From AC-52 sp044870295 (GTDB lineage Bacteria; Actinomycetota; UBA4738): 10,819 nt of DNA. Shown one piece after another: positions 6,079-10,819 of the stretch (position 1 is the first letter of the stretch; each line of letters begins with the position of its first letter). The position numbers were made by a program, and so were the translations under genes. The notes under the pieces are model-generated. The model was not told the DNA's origin and searched no databases. It worked only from the letters and a program-made list of their open reading frames with translations. The stretch spans positions 1-10,819 of the forward strand of contig JBIOYQ010000199.1 in the NCBI GenBank assembly GCA_044870295.1, written 5' to 3'.

Positions 6079-7350
6079 TCATCGCGAGAGAGGGCCGCGC
6101 CGGCGGCCCTCTCCACGTTCCACAAGACGACGGACCAGGGGGCGCTGGCTCAACCACCTCTCGGCCGGATCGACGGTCGCGAAGAGCAGCGGATTCAACG
6201 AGATCGAGACGAGCGCCACCGCTACGATCAGTTGAAAGCCATCCTCGGGCAGGAGGCCCAGGGTTCGGCCGGCCGTGGCAACGATGAACGAGAACTCACC
6301 GACCTGCGCCAGACCGGCAGCGACCGTGAGACCGGTCCGGAGTGGCTGTCCCAACATGGCCACGATCAGCAACGCGACGAGCGACTTCCCCACCACCACC
6401 ACGATCACCAGGCCGAGGATCGGGGCGGGCATGCGGATGAGAATGGCGGGATCGAGCAGCATGCCGACGGCGACGAAGAACAGCACGCCGAACGTATCGC
6501 TGAGTGGAAGCACGTCCCGGGCCGCCCGGTCGCTGAGATGCGACCCGCTGAGCACCGCGCCCGCCAGGAACGCCCCCAGGGCCAGCGAGACATCGAAGAG
6601 GACGCTGGCCCCGTAGGCGATGCCGAGCGCGACCGCCAGCACCGCAAGCGTGAAGAGCTCGCGCGACGCGCCCCGCTCCACATGGTCCAGCAACCAGGGG
6701 AGGAAGCGGGTACCGAGGACGAGCATCACCGTCGCGAGGACGGCCGCCTTGCCGATCGCGAGTCCCATGGAGCCAACGGCTCCGAGCACGGTCGCCTCTC
6801 CCCCGTCCGGCCCGCGCGTGCCGAAGGCGGTCGCGAGTGTGGGGAGCAGGACGAGCGCGAGGACGATGAACAGATCCTCGACGATGAGCCAGCCGATGGC
6901 CACGCGTCCCGGTCGACCAGCGAGCTCACCACGCTCCTCGAGCGCTCGCAGGAGGACCACCGTGCTGGCCACCGAGATCGACAGGCCGAGCACGAGGCCC
7001 TCGTAGGCATGCCATCCCATGGCCAGCGCCGTGACCAGGCCCAATCCGGTTGCCGTGGCGATCTGGGCAAGGGCGCCGGGGACGGCAACGCTGCGCACCG
7101 CCATGAGATCGCGGACGCTGAAATGGAGACCCACCCCGAACATGAGCAACACGACGCCGATCTCGGCCAGCTGCAACGCGATCGCGGGGTCGGCCACCAG
7201 CCCGGGCGTGAAGGGACCGATGGCAACGCCGGCAAGGAGATACCCCACGATGGGAGGCAATCGCGCATGCCGAGCGACCAACCCCCCAACGAAGGCAGCG
7301 CCAAGCGCCAGCGCGATGGTTGCGATCAGGTCGGCTTCGTGCGGATTCAT
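6079..7350 (-). CDS. CPA2 monovalent cation:proton antiporter (KefB/YbaL-like), no RCK domain
   Basis: A 423-residue inner-membrane antiporter of the CPA2 family, exchanging K+ or Na+ for protons. It aligns by memory along its whole length with the membrane part of E. coli YbaL: LPPIVGYLLAGVAIGPFTPG (31-50), LLMFGVGLHFSVRDLMAV (68-85), STVVLLRALEER (129-140), IGWLIVEDL (152-160) with the transport-critical Asp at 159, and SRELFTLAVLAVALGIAYG. The family usually continues into a cytoplasmic TrkA-N (RCK) nucleotide-binding domain; here the protein stops after the last helix with an Arg-rich tail, so ligand gating is either absent or supplied by another protein. The ATG at 7350 begins just before the first helix; its ribosome site is weak (AAGGA about 12 nt upstream). 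The stop lies 11 bp from the stop of the convergent copper protein. Confidence 0.9.
   Translation of the reverse strand: MNPHEADLIATIALALGAAFVGGLVARHARLPPIVGYLLAGVAIGPFTPGLVADPAIALQLAEIGVVLLMFGVGLHFSVRDLMAVRSVAVPGALAQIATATGLGLVTALAMGWHAYEGLVLGLSISVASTVVLLRALEERGELAGRPGRVAIGWLIVEDLFIVLALVLLPTLATAFGTRGPDGGEATVLGAVGSMGLAIGKAAVLATVMLVLGTRFLPWLLDHVERGASRELFTLAVLAVALGIAYGASVLFDVSLALGAFLAGAVLSGSHLSDRAARDVLPLSDTFGVLFFVAVGMLLDPAILIRMPAPILGLVIVVVVGKSLVALLIVAMLGQPLRTGLTVAAGLAQVGEFSFIVATAGRTLGLLPEDGFQLIVAVALVSISLNPLLFATVDPAERWLSQRPLVRRLVERGEGRRRGPLSR
6088..6113. terminator. Hairpin after the copper-propeller gene, inside the antiporter 3' end
   Basis: GAGAGGGCCGC (6088-6098) and GCGGCCCTCTC (6103-6113) form a perfect 11-bp stem with a 4-nt loop, 20 nt after the stop of the plus-strand copper protein. 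There is no T-run, as is common for terminators in GC-rich Actinomycetota. The same DNA encodes the last Arg/Gly-rich residues of the antiporter on the other strand. It is symmetric and could act on both transcripts. Confidence 0.6.
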
Positions 7351-7394
7351 GGATGAAGACCATCCTTGCAGTTCGAGGGAGGAGCGTTGAGCGG

Positions 7395-7404
7395 CGGAGC
7401 TCCG
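7395..7404. repeat. Perfect 10-bp palindrome between divergent genes
   Basis: CGGAGCTCCG lies in the 102-bp gap between the divergent antiporter and VOC genes. It could be a repressor half-site pair, but a 10-bp palindrome in GC-rich DNA can also be chance. Nothing else certain is seen in this gap apart from the -10 box at 7441. Confidence 0.25.
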
Positions 7405-7440
7405 TCTGCGTCCTTCCTTCGACCACCCCGGTCATCCAGA

Positions 7441-7452
7441 TAGGATGAGGCG
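7441..7452 (+). promoter_or_regulatory. Probable -10 box just before the VOC gene
   Basis: TAGGAT (7441-7446) fits TANNNT and ends exactly 6 nt before the ATG at 7453, the same geometry as at 285-297. TTCGAC at 7418-7423, with a 17-nt spacer, is a weak -35 candidate. The same bases also look like a poor Shine-Dalgarno sequence (AGGATGAGG), so leaderless and leadered starts cannot be told apart by eye. Confidence 0.4.
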
Positions 7453-7845
7453 ATGCGTATCAGTCATCAGGTCGTGGTCTTCGACGCCGCGGACCTCGCC
7501 GCGGAGAGCAGCTTCTGGGCCGGGGTGCTCGACGGCACCATCGATGCCGAGGACGACTGGCACATGGTGATGGTCGACGGTGCTCCGCGGGTCGGGGTCC
7601 AGCTCGCGCCCAACCACATCCCGCCGGACTGGCCCGACGGGACCCCGGAGCAACAGATCCACATCGACCTGTGGGTGGACGACTTCGAGGCCGCCCACGA
7701 TCATGTCATGTCGCTCGGCGCCAGGATTCTCAAGCCGGCAGGAGACGCCGACTCCCCTGACAACTTTCAGGTCTACGCGGATCCCGCCGGGCATCCGTTC
7801 TGCCTCTGCTGGGTTCAGCGGCGCGAGGCTACGCCCGGTCCATGA
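7453..7845 (+). CDS. VOC-family protein (glyoxalase-like, Glyoxalase_6 type)
   Basis: A 130-residue single-domain glyoxalase-fold protein. It shows the paired beta-alpha-beta modules: ISHQVVVFDAADLAAESSFW at residues 3-22, with the short linker AEDDWHMVMVDG, then IHIDLWVDDFEAAHDHV (69-85) and YADPAGHPFCLCW (108-120). H5 and H70 occupy the usual metal-ligand positions. The last strand has the GHPFCL form, with Cys where classical metal VOC enzymes have Glu, as in the Glyoxalase_6 group common in Actinomycetota. The function is unknown; members are often annotated as bleomycin-resistance-like. The ATG at 7453 follows a TAGGAT box by 6 nt. The 3' end overlaps that of the convergent acetyltransferase by 17 bp. 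Confidence 0.87.
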   Translation: MRISHQVVVFDAADLAAESSFWAGVLDGTIDAEDDWHMVMVDGAPRVGVQLAPNHIPPDWPDGTPEQQIHIDLWVDDFEAAHDHVMSLGARILKPAGDADSPDNFQVYADPAGHPFCLCWVQRREATPGP

Positions 7846-8332
7846 GTTCGTCCGCCAGCATCTCCATCAGCAGGCCGTCGTGCCAGGTTCCGTCCGGTCC
7901 GCGTTCGTAGGAGCGCATCACCCCGACCCTGCGGAAGCCGACCTTCTCGTACGCACGGATGGCCGCCTCGTTGTCTGCCGCCGGATCGATGGTGAGCCGG
8001 TGGTGCCCACGTTGGTCGATGAGGTGGCGGGCCAGGACCTGGATCGCCCCCGACCCGAATCCCTGTCCATGACGCGCCGCCGTGAGGTAGATGTCGATGC
8101 TGGCGTGGCGGTACATCGGGTCGTCCTCCTCGCCGTACTGGATCGCCCCGATCACCTCGCCATCGGTCTCGACGGCGAACACCCGCTCGTCTCCGACGCT
8201 CTCCTCGACCTCGCCCGCCCCAGGATCGCCCCACCGCGAGGCGACCTCGGGCTCTCTCCGGATCGACACGAGGCGCTCGACGTCCTCCGGGGTCACCGGG
8301 CGGAGCGTGGCTCGCGGTCCCGTCAGGATCAT
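7829..8332 (-). CDS. GNAT acetyltransferase resembling aminoglycoside 6'-N-acetyltransferase
   Basis: A 167-residue acetyl-CoA-dependent GNAT enzyme. It starts with LRPVTPEDVERLVSIRREPEV, the usual first strand and helix of the AAC(6')/RimJ-like branch. The acetyl-CoA pyrophosphate loop is RHGQGFGSG (87-95). Strand 5 and the following helix read LTIDPAADNEAAIRAYEKVGF (113-133), with N121 and Y128 in the usual catalytic-region positions, and the pattern DPxxxNxxAIRxYEKxGF closely matches AAC(6') enzymes. It could acetylate an aminoglycoside 6'-amine, or another small amine or peptide; resistance is not shown. The ATG at 8332 is preferred; GGAG lies 11 nt upstream, and an in-frame GTG at 8356 is an alternative. 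The frame remains open far upstream, but that part is antisense to the DinB-like gene. Divergent from that gene across 120 bp. Confidence 0.87.
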   Translation of the reverse strand: MILTGPRATLRPVTPEDVERLVSIRREPEVASRWGDPGAGEVEESVGDERVFAVETDGEVIGAIQYGEEDDPMYRHASIDIYLTAARHGQGFGSGAIQVLARHLIDQRGHHRLTIDPAADNEAAIRAYEKVGFRRVGVMRSYERGPDGTWHDGLLMEMLADELMDRA

Positions 8333-8354
8333 GCTCGAACCAGCTCCATCACCC

Positions 8355-8384
8355 ACAGAGTACGGATCTCTGTCATGGGAGATC
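8355..8384. promoter_or_regulatory. Overlapping inverted repeats in a divergent promoter region
   Basis: ACAGAG (8355-8360) and CTCTGT (8368-8373) form a perfect repeat around 7 nt. GATCTC (8365-8370) and GAGATC (8379-8384) form a second one around 8 nt, sharing CTC with the first. On the minus strand, TACTCT (8362-8357) inside the first repeat fits a -10 box for the acetyltransferase. The arrangement suits an operator for a dimeric regulator that controls the acetyltransferase, the DinB-like gene, or both; this is inferred. Confidence 0.35.
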
Positions 8385-8452
8385 GCCGGGCGGTTCCAGG
8401 GAGTAGCGTTGTGCGAACCGAGGAACGGACGCACGGTGAGGGGGCCGACCGC

Positions 8453-8959
8453 ATGAGCGCTGCGACCATTCGACCCGCCTACAGCAGGTGGCCCGAGTAC
8501 CACGGCCGGCTCCGCGATGTCGTCGCCGCTCTGACCGATGAGCAGCTGGCGATCCAGCCGTCCCCCGACCGTTGGCCGCTGTGGGCGACCGTGGGCCATA
8601 CCGCCTGCCAGCGGGTGTTCTGGCTCTGCGACTTCGCGGGGGAGCCCGGCGCGGAGACCACCCCGTTCACGAACGCCGCCTACCACTGTCCCGGCGACGA
8701 CGACCTCGAGCATGTCCTCGACGCCCGGGCGCTGGTGGAGGCGCTGGACTCGACGTTCCGCATCATCGAGGGATGCCTCGATCGATGGACCGTGGAGACG
8801 CTCGACGAGGAGATCCGCCGCCCGGACTTCGGCGAGGACTGGGTCCACACGCGAGGCTCGGTCATCCAGCGAGTCTTTTCCCACGACGTCTACCACTGCG
8901 CGGAGCTGAACGAGACCTTCAAGAGGACCGACCTGCCGCAGATCGACCTCTGGGATTAG
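8453..8959 (+). CDS. DinB-like (four-helix-bundle) putative metalloprotein
   Basis: A 168-residue protein of the DinB/YfiT-like superfamily. The three metal-binding histidines of this fold are seen: H49 in ATVGHTACQ at the end of helix 2, and H144 and H148 in VFSHDVYHCAELNE, giving the usual HxxxH. PSPDRWPLWATVGHT (37-50) is the typical loop and second helix. Relatives include mycothiol- and bacillithiol-dependent transferases, but the N- and C-terminal parts do not identify a thiol cofactor or substrate here. The ATG at 8453 is chosen because GGTGAGGGGG lies 8 nt upstream; the much longer open frame behind it is antisense to the acetyltransferase. The next gene, a VOC protein, begins 28 nt after its stop, so the two are probably one transcript. 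Confidence 0.87.
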   Translation: MSAATIRPAYSRWPEYHGRLRDVVAALTDEQLAIQPSPDRWPLWATVGHTACQRVFWLCDFAGEPGAETTPFTNAAYHCPGDDDLEHVLDARALVEALDSTFRIIEGCLDRWTVETLDEEIRRPDFGEDWVHTRGSVIQRVFSHDVYHCAELNETFKRTDLPQIDLWD

Positions 8960-8987
8960 CCGGTCCGGCCGAGAAGAGGAGGATGTC

Positions 8988-9377
8988 GTGAGTCGTGTCA
9001 GCGTGCGTTACATGATCGACGACGTGCCCGCCGCCATCGCGTTCTACACCACGCACCTCGGGTTCACGCTCGAGCAGGACGCGTCGCCGGCGTTCGCCTC
9101 GGTGGCTCGTGATGGCGTGAGCCTGCTGCTGAGCGGCAAGACGAGCTCGGGCCGACGCCCGATGCCGGACGGAACGGCACCGGTGCCCGGGGGCTGGAAC
9201 CGCATCCACCTGCAGGTTGAGGATCTCGCCGGCGAGGTAGAGCGACTCCGGGCGGCCGGGCTGTCCTTCCGAAACGACATCGTGACCGGTCCGGGCGGCT
9301 CCCAGATCTTGCTCATGGATCCGTCGGGGAACCCGGTCGAGCTGTTCCAGCCTGCCCACTCGTCGGTGGCGCGGTAA
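8988..9377 (+). CDS. VOC-family protein (glyoxalase/bleomycin-resistance-like)
   Basis: A 129-residue glyoxalase-fold protein. The first module reads VRYMIDDVPAAIAFYTTHLG (6-25), the second RIHLQVEDLAGEVERLRAAG (72-91), and the last strand is LMDPSGNPVELFQP (109-122). H74 and E118 are at two canonical metal-ligand positions; the first-strand ligand position is not a His, so either a reduced metal site or no metal is possible. The start is a GTG at 8988 with AGGAGG five nt upstream. It follows the DinB-like gene by 28 nt. Its last 65 bp overlap, tail to tail, the 3' end of the MerB-like gene. No substrate can be assigned. Confidence 0.87.
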   Translation: MSRVSVRYMIDDVPAAIAFYTTHLGFTLEQDASPAFASVARDGVSLLLSGKTSSGRRPMPDGTAPVPGGWNRIHLQVEDLAGEVERLRAAGLSFRNDIVTGPGGSQILLMDPSGNPVELFQPAHSSVAR

Positions 9378-10053
9378 GCCGCCAGAAGTCGCCGATCAGC
9401 CCCAGGCCGGCGAAGACCGCCTCGGCTTCCTCCGCGGTTCGTCGTCGCCACTCGGGAGACAGCCGGTCGGCGTACCAGATCCGAGCGAGCTCCCACTGCT
9501 GCTCCAGCGTGAGGGTCGCCCCGATCGGTATCCCCTGCTCCCTATACCACGCCTCCACGTGCTCTTCCGACCGGAAGAGCAGCATGTTCGCTCACGTGAA
9601 GCCGATGTCGTCCCACCATCGAGCAGCAGGAACGGCGTAGTGGACGACACCCTCTCCCCGCGACAGATGGTTCTGCTCCACCCCGACGGTAATGGGCACG
9701 CGGCAGTCGGGGCACCACGTCGTCACGGTCCCGGTGCCACCGAGCATGGCAACGATCCCCAGCGCGTCCCAGATGCAGTTGCCGAACCATCTCTGGCCTC
9801 CAACTTCCGCCTGGAAGGCGGTGGGGATCGCGGAGAGCGGGTTGGCCATCCAGATGGAGGTGGAGCCGGGAGTCAGCACCAGGACATGCGCATCCGCGAG
9901 GCACCGGAGCGAGCCCTGCACCGTCGCCTGGTCAGTGCCGATCGCCTCGGCGATCTCGTCCGCCGCCGGCGGCCGGCCCCGGTCCACGAAGAACCGGTAG
10001 ACCTCGAGCCGAACGTCAGTATCGAGGGAATGCTCGGCACTCATGCAGCTCAT
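9313..10053 (-). CDS. MerB-like (alkylmercury lyase family) protein with in-frame TGA at the catalytic Cys: candidate selenoprotein
   Basis: If the TGA at 9594-9592 is read through, this is a 246-residue protein. Residues 12-60 look like a winged-helix N-terminal domain (ADEIAEAIGTDQATVQGSLRCLAD). The rest fits the organomercurial lyase fold: CIWD (93-96) matches the C96-x-x-D99 catalytic pair of MerB R831b, TWCPDC (113-118) matches the C117 region, and ARWWDDIGFT is followed by the TGA (residue 154), which aligns with catalytic Cys159, then LLFRSEEHVEAW. MerB cleaves carbon-mercury bonds; many actinobacterial relatives have no tested substrate. As a plain reading, the gene ends after 153 residues, and an ATG at 9585 could restart the second half. 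A hairpin like a bacterial SECIS follows the TGA. The ATG at 10053 has only a weak ribosome site; 10044 is an alternative. It starts 23 nt after the MFS gene. Selenocysteine is inferred; a nonsense mutation is possible. Confidence 0.8.
9560..9581 (-). promoter_or_regulatory. SECIS-like hairpin downstream of the in-frame TGA
   Basis: On the minus strand, TGCTCTTCC (9581-9573) pairs perfectly with GGAAGAGCA (9568-9560) around the loop GGTC (9572-9569). The stem starts 10 nt after the TGA and the loop 19 nt after it. In E. coli fdhF the loop is also GGUC and lies 18 nt after the UGA, and its G and U are needed for SelB binding. The bulged U of fdhF is missing here. Because the codons for Leu-Phe and Glu-Glu are complementary by nature, part of the pairing could be a by-product of the protein sequence. 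Confidence 0.5.
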
Positions 10054-10076
10054 ACAGCCTAGCCGCGCCGTGAGCG

Positions 10077-10819
10077 CTAGTCGGCCGCCACCCGCTCCAC
10101 GTCGAGCCTGCCGTCGACCATCTCCGGACCCTCGGCAACCAGCGCCCGCCGTCCGGGCACCAGCAGGAACGCCACGACCGCAGCCGCGAACATCGCGAAC
10201 GCCGCCCCGCGGAACGCTAGGGCATACCCCTGCGTGGCGGCCAGCGCGGCCGAGGTCCCCGTGGCGATGGACGACGCGGTTCGACGGAATGCCATGGTGA
10301 CCAGGACGGCGAGTCCCAGGGACCCCCCGATCTGCACCACCGTGTTCTGGACCGCCGATCCGAGGCCGGCGTTCTCCGCCGAAACCTGGTGCATGGCCGC
10401 GATCTGCAGCGCCGGGAACGCCGCGCCCATGCCGAACGACAGCAGCAGGATCGTGGGCAACAGGTCTCCGACGTAGGAACCGTGCGTGGTGACACCGCCC
10501 AGCAGGAACATGCCGAAACCGGCGATGGCCAGCGCGGCGGTCGTCACACCCCGCGCCCCCACCCGAGCCAGGACCTTCGTCGAGACCATGATCCCGGCGA
10601 TCATCCCGAGCCCGAACGGTGCGTACGCCAGTCCCGTCTTCAGCGGCGAGTAGTGCAGGACCTGCTGCAGGTACAGCGTGAGCAGGAAGAACATGCCGAA
10701 CATGCCGCTGGCCATCACGGCCGTGGCCACGTTCGCCGAGACCCGCGTCCGGTTGGAGAAGAAGGTCATGGGGATGAGCGGCTCAGGCGTCCGCGACTCG
10801 ACCACCACCATGGCCAACA
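10077..10819 (-). CDS. DHA2-type MFS multidrug exporter, C-terminal part
   Basis: The gene begins outside the window; the open frame runs from the window edge to a TAG at 10079-10077 and gives about 247 residues. It is the second half of a 14-helix major facilitator exporter of the EmrB/QacA (DHA2) group, which uses the proton gradient to expel drugs. The order of segments is typical: an opening loop PEPLIPMTFFSNRT, the helix SGMFGMFFLLTLYLQQVLHY, then YSPLKTGLAYAPFGLG (a DHA2 hallmark), a long helix LLPTILLLSFGMGAAFPALQ, AGLGSAVQNTVVQIGGSLGLA and a final helix AFAMFAAAVVAFLLVP. About six helices are seen. The 3' end is 23 nt from the start of the MerB-like gene on the same strand, so the two may be co-transcribed. 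The substrate is unknown. Confidence 0.9.
   Translation of the reverse strand, partial: LAMVVVESRTPEPLIPMTFFSNRTRVSANVATAVMASGMFGMFFLLTLYLQQVLHYSPLKTGLAYAPFGLGMIAGIMVSTKVLARVGARGVTTAALAIAGFGMFLLGGVTTHGSYVGDLLPTILLLSFGMGAAFPALQIAAMHQVSAENAGLGSAVQNTVVQIGGSLGLAVLVTMAFRRTASSIATGTSAALAATQGYALAFRGAAFAMFAAAVVAFLLVPGRRALVAEGPEMVDGRLDVERVAAD

Noticed and set aside
5965..7356. A 463-codon plus-strand frame across the antiporter
   Set aside because: It is antisense to a CPA2 antiporter that is recognisable along its whole length; the translation is highly charged and lacks any domain.
7580..8452. Long N-terminal extension of the DinB-like frame
   Set aside because: It reads through the VOC gene and antisense to the acetyltransferase; the family starts at the ATG at 8453, which has a ribosome site.
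1..10819. CRISPR array, tRNA or rRNA genes, insertion sequences, attachment sites
   Set aside because: No spaced direct repeats, cloverleaf-like sequences, transposase frames or terminal inverted repeats were noticed by eye on either strand; a computed scan could still find weak ones.

Overview
The window is dense, GC-rich, single-chromosome-style bacterial DNA with almost no non-coding space. Strong AGGAGG-type ribosome sites, frequent GTG starts, probable leaderless starts (a TANNNT box exactly 6 nt before an ATG) and the gene families present suggest an uncultured, probably soil, member of the Actinomycetota. A neighbouring GC-rich phylum such as Chloroflexota cannot be excluded. No tRNA, rRNA, CRISPR array, insertion sequence or phage gene is visible, and no gene-free stretch exceeds about 215 bases.

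Layout. 1-217: tail of a class III nucleotide cyclase. 297-1211: EamA/DMT-type transporter. 4003 down to 1260 (minus strand): a compact five-gene run of peroxiredoxin (frameshifted near its end), cytoplasmic DsbA-like thioredoxin-fold protein, small charged protein, a double-domain PhnB-like VOC protein and a single-domain PhnB-like VOC protein. 4217-6067 (plus): secreted protein joining a type 1 copper cupredoxin domain to a histidine-rich beta-propeller. 7350-6079 (minus): CPA2 cation/proton antiporter without its usual RCK domain, convergent with the copper protein and sharing a terminator-like hairpin. 7453-7845: VOC protein. 8332-7829 (minus): GNAT acetyltransferase resembling AAC(6'). 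8453-9377: DinB-like protein followed by another VOC protein. 10053-9313 (minus): MerB-like (alkylmercury lyase) protein interrupted by one in-frame TGA. 10819-10077 (minus): tail of a DHA2-type MFS exporter.

The most notable observation is the MerB-like gene. Its only in-frame stop (TGA, 9594-9592) falls exactly where MerB has its catalytic Cys159. The frame continues for 92 further codons of recognisable family sequence. Ten nucleotides after the TGA there is a perfect 9-bp hairpin with a GGUC loop, in the place and with the loop of the bacterial selenocysteine insertion element of E. coli fdhF. I read it as a candidate selenocysteine-containing organomercurial-lyase-like enzyme, with a simple nonsense mutation as the main alternative.

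The second notable item is the cupredoxin-propeller protein. Its many propeller histidines invite comparison with the copper-propeller architecture of nitrous oxide reductase, although its domain order and copper ligands differ. Much of the rest looks like stress, detoxification and small-molecule resistance functions: thiol peroxidase and disulfide chemistry, five VOC domains in four genes, a GNAT acetyltransferase, a DinB-like protein and an MFS exporter.
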